From Ischnura elegans (taxonomy: Eukaryota > Arthropoda > Insecta > Odonata > Coenagrionidae), in assembly GCF_921293095.1 (NCBI RefSeq), contig NC_060249.1, positions 83,525,907 through 83,589,906 of the forward strand: 64,000 bases of DNA, given 5' to 3'. A model generated the notes under the pieces. The model was given only the letters and a program-made list of their open reading frames with translations, was not told the DNA's origin and made no database searches. Shown piece by piece: positions 37,501 through 48,601 of this stretch. The position numbers were made by a program, and so were the translations under genes. Numbering within the stretch: position 1 is the stretch's first letter; each line of letters begins with the position of its first letter.

Positions 37501-39075
37501 GAAAATTAGTATGAATTCACCTTTAAATTATAAGATGTGTTTTTTTATATTTTTTAATAGCTGTTCTACCGTTATATTTGTTCGCGCATTTTATTTACAT
37601 TGTTTTTGACGGTCAGTCTCAATTCGAGGCCACGAGTTAAAAATTCAGCTTAGTACGCAATGAATAGATTTACACTGGTGTTTCGGAAACCAATGAACCC
37701 CCTCGTATGCTTTTTATAAACCCCATCTGGAAGCGATCCGCCTCATATGACCAAGAATTCATGAATGCATTTGAAAGGAAACTTTTATTTTCTTTCTAAC
37801 TTTCTCCATAAGACTATGCTATCAAGAGTAATTGTAATGTACTTACAGGCAATTTACCTATATGACATCTACGATTTATACCTCTCATCTTAAAGTGAAT
37901 AGAAAGTGTAGATAATTCCTTTACGTGCCCTCGTTAGGGGTCAATGACTTGTGGAATGCAATCTCTCTTTACCGGTTTTGATCGTACATCCGCGGTGACT
38001 TAAGTCTTAAGAATGATTTTTTGTTGCTACCGCCGCTCAATTATACACTTCGGAGAAAAAAATATACCTTTTTTGCTTGATATTTTCAGAGAAAAAGTCC
38101 TAGACCGTAAAGGAAGCTCAAAAAAGTATTATAGAATTAAAATGTTTTGCCTACTTTAGTTTTTAGTGATGTACCATTTTGGCGTTAATTATGGAAACTA
38201 TGCTCCACCAATTCATCCTTTATTTTTGCTTTATGTGGTTATGAAAACATTTAGAGACAACTTTAAAAATTACTGCGGAAACGAAAATTTATGCCATATT
38301 AGAGTGGGAAAATTAGATCTGTATTTAACTACTGTTGTTTCCCTCATTCTTTTCCAAATAGTCGTCGTTAGGAGTGTGTTCAACAACGCTGATTCTGTTA
38401 GAGAGTGACTAAATTGGCGGATAATGTTCACATGCCTATCTGTGATTTTTTAATAAAATAGAACTTCTGATGTCACTTCTTGAGGACTTCGGGAAAATGA
38501 ATCACGTAAGCGGGATCCTAAAAGGAATCAAATCCTCCAGTGACAGCATCCTTTTCGAGCAGTATTACCTTTGCATTACTGCGCCATGAGTAGACAGTAG
38601 TTTAGCCTTGATTTCACGTGATCTCGCTTTTTTAATATACACCATGAAGGGAATTTTAAATTATTGATTAATTTTATCCTTAGATGCCACTGAATATGAT
38701 GAATCATATTATTATGAAGACACTGTTGTTTTTCGTTAAAAATGACAAATTTTAACAGGAAATTTGATTATTGAGACAATAAAATCATAAAATGTTACAG
38801 GAATGTTGCTTCTGGACCAAAACAACATTTGATGATTTAGCTGTTGCTCAGTACTCACTCGGATTCAAGGAGTAAGCCAATTTCTTGACGAAATTCGACA
38901 GTCGCACCGCAACGATGATCACTGGAAATCCAATGAGCTGCACGGGGAACTCGATGGCTGGGGTGTTTACTTGTGGACTAATCTGGACGGAGTTGTCTTC
39001 TGAGTACACTTCCAGGCCAAATGTGAGTAGAACGGCCAAGAGTGGCAGAATATCGCTCCAATGAAGCCACCGCAT
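28393..39075 (-). CDS. Gene B: secreted four-cysteine protein with furin-like site (3 coding exons, 193 aa)
   Basis: Assembled by hand as complement(join(28393..28519, 31758..31995, 38859..39075)), 582 nt, 193 aa plus TAA. Introns are phase 1 (6.9 kb) and phase 2 (3.2 kb), with donors GTGAGT and GTAAAA and acceptors CACAG and TTTTTGCAG. Residues 1-25 are a signal peptide. Residues 44-58 are a hydrophobic block (membrane segment or buried pro-region). K77-R-S-K-R81 is a textbook furin-type site followed by Gly. Residues 87-97 are His-rich. C120-x5-C126-E lies in exon 2 and C181-x9-C191 in exon 3, after a hydrophobic [10 protein letters not shown]-type helix. The C-terminal block resembles a family I associate with insect genomes as 'uncharacterized protein'; that is recollection, not a search. 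If cleaved at 81, the mature chain would be about 112 aa. It is convergent with gene A and shares its intron phases and cysteine plan. Ligand or structural roles are possible; none is shown. Confidence 0.82.
30640..31195. mobile_element. Decayed interspersed repeat with GC-rich ends
   Basis: GGGGCCCCC and GGGGGTCCTCCCCC patches at the left and GGGGACCCCCTAC / GGGGCCCTCGGCGC patches at the right flank an AT-rich core. This pattern fits an old GC-ended transposon, but ends and duplication cannot be fixed. Confidence 0.35.
31462..31640. repeat. Long foldback with CCATGG core (copy 2)
   Basis: Arms of about 80 bases: gtgctttcacatgaaata... cgaccatggtttcaacgtaa pairs with ttacgttt-aaaccacggccg... 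tatttcatgtgaaagcac. The loop near 31545 holds gtctgaggatgatgtc. Shares the CCATGGTTTC core with the repeats at 1-115 and 60870-60970. Confidence 0.75.
31758..31995 (-). CDS. Gene B coding exon 2
   Basis: 238 nt, distinctly GC-richer than its surroundings. It completes Arg73 and encodes residues 74-151: the KRSKR processing site, a His-rich segment, and C120-x5-C126-E. The acceptor is CACAG, the donor AG before GTAAAA. Confidence 0.85.
31996..38858 (-). other. Gene B intron 1 (6.9 kb)
   Basis: Phase 1 intron. Contains a SINE at 34961-35253. ORFs such as 33572-33955 show no recognisable domain. The rest is AT-rich with no feature I can support. Confidence 0.65.
34961..35253 (-). mobile_element. 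tRNA-derived SINE (family 1), copy 2 (in gene B intron 1)
   Basis: Same family as 12682-12984: minus-strand head GGTCGGGTTGGCGTAGCGGC, B box GGATTCAAATCCC-like, shared body with gtcccatccgacggacggag (as read on +), tail with ATACC units. Confidence 0.8.
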
Positions 39076-39082
39076 CTTGAAC
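38859..39082 (-). CDS. Gene B exon with start codon (seven 5' UTR bases then 72 codons)
   Basis: Read on the minus strand, a CTTTTCAG acceptor is followed by seven untranslated bases and then ATG at 39075, so transcription starts in a separate non-coding exon at a higher coordinate that I could not locate. A at -3 gives an acceptable initiation context. The exon encodes the signal peptide and the hydrophobic pro-region and ends in a GTGAGT donor after one base of codon 73. Confidence 0.8.
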
Positions 39083-39174
39083 CTGAAAAGTTGGACAGTT
39101 TTGTGAACAATTACCTATTCAAAGCACTGCAAGAACAAGTGACTTTGTACGCAGTCACGCGCACGGGTGCAAAG

Positions 39175-39325
39175 TTAAATACACCAACGGATGAAGTTCG
39201 CGGCGTGGCGTGGCGCCAAGGTGTAACTGGCTAACACACCTGACCGGCTATCGGAAAATCCGGGTTCGAATCCCGGCTAAATCAAATACTTTCTCATGGC
39301 GAACTTCATTCTTTGGTGTATTTAA
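39175..39325. mobile_element. tRNA-like module inside a 27-bp inverted repeat
   Basis: The arms TTAAATACACCAA-CGG-ATGAAGTTCGC and its inverse match at 25 of 27 positions and end in TTAA outward. Between them lies a plus-strand tRNA-like sequence with a perfect T arm (CCGGG-TTCGAAT-CCCGG, B box 39263-39273) and a GTGT/ACAC D stem, but no pairing acceptor stem. It is therefore not called a functional tRNA. Confidence 0.7.
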
Positions 39326-39339
39326 TCACCTATTCAATT

Positions 39340-39692
39340 GGAATTTGAAAATACCTCATCATCATCATAAGTCGATAATAATCCTGAGTATGGTTTGACG
39401 CAGCTCTCCATTCCGCCCTTCTATGTCTATCCGCTAGCCTTTTGACTGCGGCGAATTCCTTCTCTTTTACATCCGTTATAACCTGTCCTATGTAACTGAT
39501 TCGGGGCCGTCCCTCGCCCTTCTTCCCTTCCACCTGTCCTTCTACGATTGTTTTCATCAAGCCATCATGCCTCATTATGTGGCCAAGTAAGCTATCCCGT
39601 CCTCTCATTAAGGTTTTCTGAAGACTGCTCTTTTCTCCCACTCTTCTTGGCACTTCCTCATTGCTTATTCGGTCGATCCATTCTATCGTCAT
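39340..39692 (-). mobile_element. Non-LTR retrotransposon 3' end, best-preserved copy
   Basis: An uninterrupted minus-strand frame encodes the last ~110 aa of a LINE ORF2: WIDR-SNEEV, GHIMRHDGLMKTIVEGQ, KGEGRPR, EEWR-like RAEWRAASN, then a stop-proximal tail with TGATGATGATG. 5'-truncated at about 39692. Same family as the relics at 4.6-8.4 kb, but open, so probably the youngest. Clade likely RTE-like. Confidence 0.8.
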
Positions 39693-41813
39693 GTGATTTT
39701 AATGATCTTGATTTCACTTCAATGGCCAGGGGTGCCTATATCCCCGCAATGCTGATTACATATTCCCTCCGATCGAAACAACCTTCACCTTCCTCCGATG
39801 GCATATTGTATACATTTTACAAATCTCCTCCAAATGTCATGCTCCCCTTAATTTTTATTTCCATGGCGCACCTTGGGCCGTAAGTAATTCCTCCTGACAC
39901 TGCCTGTGGCTATTGGCTCCGTTCCAATCTGTTCAACAAACTCCATGTGAACCTACGGAATTCAGATACAGTAAATCACGGCTTTTGGTGGTCCATTATC
40001 TACCACCATGACACCGCAATTTGTTGGAGAGGTGATTTTGGCTTAGCGTGATTGAAAATAGCTCGCAACCGCAGAAATGGATGCGATATTTCAACAATTT
40101 GGCATCGACGACGACGAGAATCTCTTCGAAATTTTTCAATTTTCAATTTCGACGCACTGCGTAGTCCTCAAGTCAAAAACTCAATAACTTGCTTTTTACA
40201 TGAATTCCGTTTTATCTCTCATCCCCGCAATTTTTTCTCTTTTCTCAACTTATTTATGAAACATAATTCTAAATTGTTCTGTTTTAATCTATATATATGA
40301 TAACTGACATGGGTTAAAAATATTATTTTTTCTATGGCAATTATTTAGAATGTAGAAGCTATTCCACAAAATTCACGCTAGCAAATCTGGCCTCATATGG
40401 GGAAGATTACAAGCTCGTCTTAATAAAATGTATTTATTCATCTATTGAAACACTGCTACCCGTATGAAATTTATTTGGTAGCCAAAATATGTCTTATCAA
40501 TAAAAGTTTAAAGTGAACGACGAATGGTGGTGGAAACGGTTCTGAGCATCACTGACGGAGAGGTTGTCATAAGTAGTCATTAAACACCCATAATTTGCTT
40601 CCGGTATACTTTTCATGAGCAATGCTGTCGGCATAAATAGTTTCCATACCTTCGCAGCTTGGAAGGAGTGAACTTGAAATGGACTTCCTGTGTCAATTTC
40701 CGGCGGATACATTCACGTGTGTTCGTTTGTGTTCGTATGTATTTACATGTAACATACCTTAACTGAATTTTTCCGGAGAATAAATTCCTGAGCGCAAAAT
40801 TGCAATAGGTAAAGTTATCTTCTAGAATAATAAAAAGTGTTAATTGAAATTTGAAAAATAGAGATTTTGATTGAGATTTTATATCAACGTTTCACTGGCG
40901 TTTGCTACTTACTTCTGGGACAGTTACTTAATACCAAGTAGCAACTAACCTTAATTCATCTATTGCTGTACATCCTGAGTAATAACTTTATATCGTCCTC
41001 AACTAATTGTCCGTCGCTCTTCATTTTCACCTGCGTTTGTCAACTCTGTTGATTTATTAAATTATACCCTACATGTCACCAAACTTCAAATATTATATCA
41101 AAGACTTGAAAATATATGGCTGTTTATCGTTTTTTTTTCATGATTGAATATGAAATTTAGAGTAATTTAGAGCCTCAATATCTGAATCACCTTGCATTTT
41201 GTCCTCGCCCTTGTAATTTGGTCTTCAATAGTTAGATAGACTGACTAGGGTGTGACGATGGACGAATGCACGGTGAATATAGAACGGTCTGTTTAATGAT
41301 CTGGAAGAGTAATAAATGTTGAATCTAGGATATGCTCACCTTCAAATAAAACCAGCGTAGTGTAACAAATGTGTTCACCTTACCTTCACCCGGAATGGAA
41401 TTAATTCAATTTGTTAAACTGATGTATTTGGCGAGTACGGATAGTAAATAAATATTGTTCAATAAGGGAAACAGAGGGCCTTTATGTTTATATACAATAT
41501 AACGAGTCATTTTTATTTAGTAGTTTCATAGCCTTCATTAAATGTATCTTTATCGTGGTTTATTTGCGATTTGCGTTGAAAATAAATTTACTACATTAAG
41601 ATCTTAGTCTTTTTTTATGCAATTATGTATTGTGCTGAAGCAAATGTGTTTCCCTCATCTCTATCTTTTTCATCACTTGAAATTTCGTAAATGTGATGAT
41701 TTAATGAATAGATGCCGTTGGAATGTTGGCATGTTCAACTAAGTAGAGTAAGAGAGAGAGGTATCAAGTAATTTTGGAGTGAATTATGCTTATAAGACTT
41801 TTTATACCAAAAA
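39693..41813. other. Intergenic stretch upstream of gene B coding start
   Basis: AT-rich, no gene recognised. The missing 5' UTR exon and promoter of gene B must lie somewhere above 39082, possibly here or farther right. Confidence 0.4.
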
Positions 41814-42050
41814 ATGGATGATTATAGCCTCTATATGGTGCACTCAATCAGTTTTAACGACGCCAAAATCCTATACCGCCCTTATGGTGACTGGAATCGA
41901 ATAATGAAAGGCGCAATAGAAATGTGTCTCGAGGAGAAAAATCTTAACCTAGACTCTAGGCAGAAATTCAGCCAAATATGGATACCGCTGATTGATAAAA
42001 TACTACGATCACAGATAAAATTCAAATTCCAACCCCCTAAGGTATTTTAA
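41814..42050 (+). pseudogene. Possible Penelope-like element C-terminal fragment
   Basis: A 78-codon frame contains FNDAKILYR, REAIE-like KGAIEMCLEEK and LNLDSRQKFS-WIPLID text. This resembles the segment next to the GIY-YIG endonuclease in retroelements of the Penelope type (AIE...N-R-...W-PL pattern). No RT or GIY-YIG core is visible. Tentative. Confidence 0.3.
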
Positions 42051-42972
42051 TCGGCTGGCCAACAATGGGTCTCAACCGCCCTTTTGCTAGCTTAGGAAAT
42101 AGCTCGATTTTGGAATATGTTATTCAAGTCTTAATTGATACCTTACCGTAGATTTGAGTTTGAGATCCGGTGGACACAAGTTAAGATTGCGATATGTTGA
42201 AAGAGAACGGTATGTAGAAGAATGTTTGTAGGAAAGAATCAGACGGGATATATGTGCTCTGGGTTGTTTAAAGCTGTAATATTGCTATGTCAGTTAAAAA
42301 TACCTTTCCCTTCTATCAAAAAAATATATCTCCCTGAAAACTAAAACCACTTAACACCTTGGTAACTTACGTGGTTAAAATATGCATTAACGCGAGGCAT
42401 ATAAAATTTTTTGACCTCTTCATTCCTTCGTAGCTTTTATAATATTATTTTGTCATACAGTGCAAAGTACCGGGTTCACGTTTAATTTCAGGTTCATGCT
42501 CCCCAGCATGTTATAGTAATTACGCATGTTTAGTATTTTCCTTTGAATGATATTCTTAGGCTGAGTATTCATAACTATAGCCCGTTCTTATTGCATGACG
42601 TCACTCAATTTTTATTTATTTTTTTCTCCTGCCAAGTGTGTGAAACGGTGTTGGCTTTATGAGCCGCATGAATGTGATTGCACAACATTAACTTTCTTTG
42701 TAGCGGTACTACAAGGGGCTGGGTAATCTCCATTTAAAACGACCCACATTACTTAAATTATGAATCAACGTTTTGCACACCTACGTCCATGGTTTTTTAC
42801 GGTGAGGTTTTTGGGTCAAAGGCTGCGAGAGGTGTGACGGCGCAGTCGCTCTGATGCGAGTTGAATGCAATCGCTGCAACAAAAAAACTTACCTACTCAT
42901 GATCTCGATACAATAACTGTTTTTGCTTAGCACTCCATGGCGATTGAATATGTAATTGCTAGGCTAGAGCCA

Positions 42973-43207
42973 TAAGCATACCCAGCGAGGGGCAGGAGGG
43001 GGCAGCTGCCCCCCCTAGAAGCAAAAATCGCAAATGTGTTTAAGGAAAATAATATTTTTTCAAGCAAATAATTAAAAAAAAATACAAAAGAGCTGTTACA
43101 GTTTCCTATAAAAGTTGGTTTCATTCACCTTCTCCATGCTTAAATCTTACCTATAACTAGAACAACCATGGCTTGCCCCCACCTTAGTTTTGATCCTGGG
43201 TACGCCC
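42973..43207 (+). mobile_element. MITE family M2, copy 2
   Basis: Starts GCATACCCAGCGAGGGGCAG then ggggcagctgcccccc, and ends TTTTGATCCTGGGTACGCCC. Contains ggtttcattcaccttctcca-type text shared (inverted) with copy 3. Confidence 0.7.
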
Positions 43208-43804
43208 TTCGATTGAGGTTTACCGTCTCCTTGTGCTACTTGTAGAGTCATTATCGCAAATCATCTAATCAATCTGTGGTGTCAATCAATGCTGAATGAA
43301 ATAATTTTTTAATGATCATTCTCGAACACTATTTAATTTTCAATTGATTCTTTATATGGTGTCATGGGTGAAAATTCCTGCGGTGAATGTTCTCGCCAAT
43401 AAGAACTTGCTTGTGCCTGTATACTTTTAAAAATTCTGGGTTTTCTAAACCAGTTTTAGAATTCATATGTCCTTGCAATCTTGCGGCGATCTACGTTGCA
43501 AGCTAAATGGCGCATGGAGGTCGATCAAAAGGGGTGGAAGTTTATTCACCCAAGTTATGAATAGGTGAATAGCTCATTTTTTTGCTGCCGCGAATCACGG
43601 ACTTTGAATAAAGCAAAGCTAAAAATCTAGTTCTAGATTCTTATTTGATTTCATTTTCGACTTATTTAGAGCATTACAAGAATTCAGGAATAGTTAAATT
43701 TAGGAAATTTTATGGTTTATAGGAGCGTTATGCTAAAATGCGTACCATTGGAAAAAATTGAAGTGATTGAACATTGAGTGCGTGTTCTTAAAATAAGATA
43801 CATT

Positions 43805-43922
43805 AAAAATAAACTTTGTCATATTCCGCGCAGTATTTATTAAAAATGATACCGATTTCGACCTTTTCCGGCCATTATCAAGAGGTAACAGAACTGTGTG
43901 GAATGTAGCAAAGTTTATTTTC
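43805..43922. repeat. Hairpin with GATTTCGACC loop
   Basis: Arms aaaaataaactttgtcatat... and ...gcaaagtttattttct are inverted repeats of about 29 bases. Loop contains accgatttcgaccttttccg followed by gccattatcaagagg. This arrangement recalls terminal repeats of Penelope-like elements. Confidence 0.6.
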
Positions 43923-45005
43923 TATCAATCATGTCACCATTTTACGAAATGAACTCGCAAGCCATTGATTTGATATTCTTAGGGAAAATTGAGTTTGAGA
44001 TGCAAACCATCCGCAGCTTATGTATGGTAACTCTTAATTTGCTGGTATAGAGAACGCCTTGAATATTTCCTCAGTGGATTTTCAGCTGACGAATGGGTTA
44101 ATAATGCCGAATAAATGCTCGATACGACCAATTTACGTTGATTAACCGGCAGAGAAAGCGTTTTCTCATTCTTAATTGGTTCATTAAAATCCTCGTTTGG
44201 TTCCGCATCGTTCAGTAAATGAATGGATGCTTCCTTCTTCGCTTTTTTGGCAGTGAAAGCTCATTTTTAGTACTGCATTTTCCGTATTATGACGACTATC
44301 TAATTTAGAAGTTGAAAAAAATGTTCATAAAATTTAATTATTTAATCAGATAAAAATATTCACCATCAGAATCAGTTAACAGTAATTAATTATGAAAATA
44401 GTTTACCATTAATTTATGTGCATCTGTTCATGCTCTCAATGGCTGAAAATTTTTATTGAAATGTTTGGTGCGTATCGGATCGTAGTGGATTCACGCGGGG
44501 CAACTCAGCCACCTTAAGTCTTTCTACATCCTTGTCCCAATCCCGAAGTAAAAATAAACAAGAGCCCTCAAGGTGGCTGCGATGTAACTAAAAACTGTGT
44601 TCAGCATTGAAACTTTTAAATTCGTGGTAATGGATAAGAGATAGGAAATTATAGGTATTTTAATAAATATATATTATGAAAATCGTGACGTTTCTCCTGC
44701 GTTAAGAGTTAAATTCAATGGAATATATAATTAAAAATTACAATGTACAACATATAAACAAATGATAAAATCGGAATCAGCCAGAGAGATCATCGCGTAA
44801 TTTCATATTTGGCCAATGCCTTGTGTACAGAAGTCAAAAATCCCTCCTTGTTTTAGTTTGAGGTTACAATAGATACGGTTTCTGTCACAAAATCTCCTTC
44901 TGTCCCCTATCTTCCTTCAAAATCGCTAAATCTACTTATCTAAACCGTTAAAATAACGCAAATCCCCCGCTGGTAGGTTTGCTTACTTTTCCCAAAAGGC
45001 CTATT
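43923..45005. other. AT-rich stretch with no supported gene
   Basis: A short inverted pair (gccaccttaa near 44509 and tcaaggtggc near 44568) is the only structure noticed. Confidence 0.4.
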
Positions 45006-45013
45006 CTTAAGAT

Positions 45014-45285
45014 CAGCGGAGCAGCTAGGAATAAACTCTAAGGGGGGGTTTAGGAGCAACTCTGGGGGTTATAGAATACGTGCCAGGTAAGCGAGAGGTG
45101 CAGGGACCCTCCCCCAGAAAAATTAGAAGATAAATGGTTGAAAATAGTGAGTTTTAATGCTTTCTGAGGGATATTTTATTAATCCTTTCACTGTTCTATA
45201 AGTAATATTAATCCAATTAAGTAAAATGGATTTAACTTAAAATTTTCTCTGGCTCTGGGCCCACCCCTCCCTCGCTGCGCCACTG
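45014..45285 (+). mobile_element. MITE family M1, copy 3
   Basis: CAGCGGAGCAGCTAGGAATA at the left, CCTCGCTGCGCCACTG at the right, perfect 8-bp duplication CTTAAGAT. Same body as copy 1. Confidence 0.87.
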
Positions 45286-46287
45286 CTTAAGATCCCTTGG
45301 ATATGCAGGCTAATTTATTACGGGCATGTATTTCATGTGAGGCTAATTGGTTGAATATATTTATTCTTGAAACAGACCATGAATTGGTCTGTAGAATCAG
45401 AAAGTTGGCCACATGATCTATAAGACACTTTCTTTGATAACTTGATGGTATTCCATTTCAATATTTAACGGAGAAACTTTTACAAACCACATACAAATTA
45501 TTACGATCTTTCAGGTCACTACCTGAGTTATTATGCATGATGATGCTTGTAAAAGTTTCCCTGTTGAATATTCTCGTGATCAATCTCCATCCTGAATTGT
45601 ACATTTTGTATTGCCGCGTTGTAAAAGATCTAGTCCTTTGCGTTTGACTCTGTATAGGGGACATGATATGGGTCTGCGACACTTTTGCAACACCACAGCA
45701 ATATACCTCCGACCGCCGCGTTTTCTTCAATTTTTCGTCCTGTATATTACTAGAAGACAATTAGTCCTTCGTGGATAAACCTAATTGGTTCAAAAGAACT
45801 CTTACCCATTCATCTAAACAAATTAAGGCAAAACTATTTTCTCTGTAGACTCATATCGAACATATTGTTTTAATAACATCATTAAAACAGTATGATACAA
45901 AATAATATTCGTTTTCAAAGTGTTTTATAAGCTAAATTAAGGTCTAACTCGCAGTATATAGATGATAACTTTGGTGGTGGGATTGAGTGGGAGGAAGATT
46001 CAGGTAAAGTTGGATTAATTTATTTTAAGTACAGACGCCCCATGTGTTTTATATGTGAAATAAATGTGAAGTATATAAATAATTAAGTATGATAGTACTG
46101 ATAGATGGATAGGCAGTAATACAATAGTGATTTGCGGAGGGTGATAGGCAGCTTAAACGCTAAAAAGATTCCTTTGGAGGAGGGAAAGGGGATGAGGCGA
46201 GGGAAAGCGGCCACCCCTTATGTACGTCGCTGGCAGCGGCGTAACTGGTAATATACTTTGGGGGGGATGGGATGGCCTGGAGTCGAG
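45286..46287. other. Intergenic stretch with no supported gene
   Basis: A 100-codon minus-strand ORF (45760-45458) lacks any recognisable domain. Confidence 0.4.
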
Positions 46288-46600
46288 AGCGTACCCAGAA
46301 TCAAAACAAGGGGGAAGGGGGCAAGCCATGGTCGTTCAAGCTGTAACATTTTACATTTTAGCATGGAAAAGGTGAATGAAACCAACATTTGAAGACAATT
46401 ATAACAGCGCTTTATTAGTTTAAAAAATTATTTGCTTAAAAAAACATTTTAGTTACCCGTCTTAAACTACGGTAATATTAAAGAAAAATTGTTGAAAACT
46501 TTCGATTCAATCCGGTCTGATTTTCCTTAAAGACTAGCGATTTTTGCTTCTAAGGGGGTGGGGGCAGCTGCCCTCTCCTGCCCCTCGCTGGGTACGCCCA
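46288..46600 (-). mobile_element. MITE family M2, copy 3 (inverted)
   Basis: Starts AGCGTACCCAGAATCAAAAC and ends CCCCTCGCTGGGTACGCCCA; the termini are inverted repeats (GCGTACCCAG / CTGGGTACGC). Interior matches copy 2 in reverse, including gcgatttttgcttct. Confidence 0.72.
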
Positions 46601-48270
46601 TGACTGGATATGCGATCCCCCCCAGGCAACGGGGTTCCGGTAAAAGTTTTGAAAAATATCCCCTCATCCCCCTCCCCTTAGTTACGCCACTGGTCCCTGT
46701 ATGACTTTCATCGCGTTTTGGGCTATACTGGCCTAAAATTGCAGAATTTCTAGGGATCTTTAGGCATTGACTGCTTATAAACTCTCAAACAAGCACTTCA
46801 TCGTAGAGTGCCCTTAAATCTCTTAATAAGACCCTGAAAACCTCGCAATTATTGTTCACGTTTACTTGGTGCTCATTGTCTACTTTAGTAGTATTTGTTT
46901 CATTCCATTACGTATTCATGTCTCACAGTTAAACTCTTGAACTGCCTCTACGCTCTATGATAATTTTGTCGTGAATTTCTTCCGCACTTGACTCGATAGG
47001 ATGAATGCAAGTACAAAAATCACTACTAATTGCTGTTGATTGAATGAAGTTCATATGAATTGTGATATTCGAAATGAATGCTTTCAGTTCGTGAGAGTAG
47101 CTTTTAAATTTTATTGTGGTTATTTTTTGAGTTTAGTGCTGTAGATTCATCATGCCTTTAAATCAGGAAAGATTTGAAGGAATGTGGATGTTTGGAAAGC
47201 AATAGGGTCTCACGAGCAACGTCGATCTTGTTACCCTGATTGTACCCTTGGCTTGACCTCGATAAATGTTGACTCATGTATAGCATATTTTTTTGGAATA
47301 GCTCCTGAATGTTCAACCCATAAAAAAGATTTCATCTTACTGCACTGTTTTTTGGTATTAGTTTGGGTTATATGCTAGAGAGAAGAACATTGTATGGATC
47401 ATCGTAATTGCATTTTACTGTAATTATTAACGAAATTAAAATGGAATTACGGAATATTAATTTTAGGAATAATATTTTACCCTCGATTTTAATTTCATGA
47501 CTTATGATTTTCTCCCATAGTCTTATTACTTCGACTAGATTTTTTTACAAATAGGACTAGGATTAGTTTATCAAATTTAGGATTTTTAGTTATTGATACT
47601 TGTGAAATGAAACAGATCTTCATGTTCTCAAACGAAATATTTTAAGTAATATTTTTTACTTTCAAACTCATTTTTTAACCGCAGTAATAGTAGATGGAAA
47701 CAGGTTTTTGTTTAAGAACACAATTTAAGGACAGGTTTTTGGCCCGAAACTCAAAATCACAGTAATTTTCCATAATGTATTTAATCATTGGATGTTAAAA
47801 ATTTAGCATATTCGACCTACTACAAGTGCGCTCTTAAATAAGTTAAAGCGGTTTCTGGACCTCAGAGATAGTAGAGTCGCCTGGTTTGTTCAGGAATTTT
47901 TTAAGTTCCTGTTTATATATGTCCTTGTGGTTTTTGCTGTAACTTCTGTCAGTATAACCTTTCTCCTATGTTGCTCTTTATGTGCTATTTTTAGAAATTT
48001 TAAAATCACTGCGCAGCCCTTCCCCTAAACCCAAAGCGCCTTCCCAAATCCCCCATGAGATATAAATCACCCATATTCAGCGACTCATATTGAGTTGCGC
48101 GAGGTTTGCTCAATTCTGGCTGGGGAGTTCTCAAAACTTTCAACACGTAGGTAGTTTCTCAAGAGCGTGTCTGCTGATATCCCTCACGTTCCTCCTTCGA
48201 AGGAGGCGATTCATCATTTGGGATGGACTTTTCCCTATCGTAAAATACTGCTGCGGGAGCTTAAAATTTA
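46601..48270. other. AT-rich stretch with no supported gene
   Basis: Only short ORFs. No repeats could be closed. Confidence 0.4.
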
Positions 48271-48271
48271 C

Positions 48272-48436
48272 TTACATTCACGAGAAATAATTGAGGCTTA
48301 AGGGGTCTGTCATATTATTCGACATCTTTAGCTGCTCCAACCAGCGAACGTTTATCAAACCTCTCGTAAGCGTGCCGTATTTGCAAGAAGAATGACTGGA
48401 AATATTAGGTATTTTTCAGAATAGTGTTCGAATGCA
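48272..48436 (+). repeat. Dispersed direct repeat, unit 1
   Basis: Shares cattcacgagaaat, attgaggctta, gaacgtttatcaaa, ctctcgta and ttgccgtatt-like blocks in order with 48602-48757. Identity by eye is about 70-75%. Confidence 0.6.
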
Positions 48437-48601
48437 TGTACGATGGTAAACACAATTTATTTCTCTCCAGAGGATAATCTAAACCAATGTCAAAAAACAG
48501 CGCAGTAAAATTAAAAAAATTGATGGGTTGAACATTCAGGAGCTATTAAAAAAATAACTATATGCTATATATAGCAAAAAAACGAGGCCAAGCCAAGGGT
48601 A

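Noticed and set aside
39205-39283. Functional tRNA gene
   Set aside because: T arm and B box are good, but the acceptor stem does not pair and the sequence sits inside an inverted repeat, so it is treated as a SINE-like module.
45458-45760. 100-codon minus-strand ORF
   Set aside because: No domain, no splice context, no resemblance to any family known to me.
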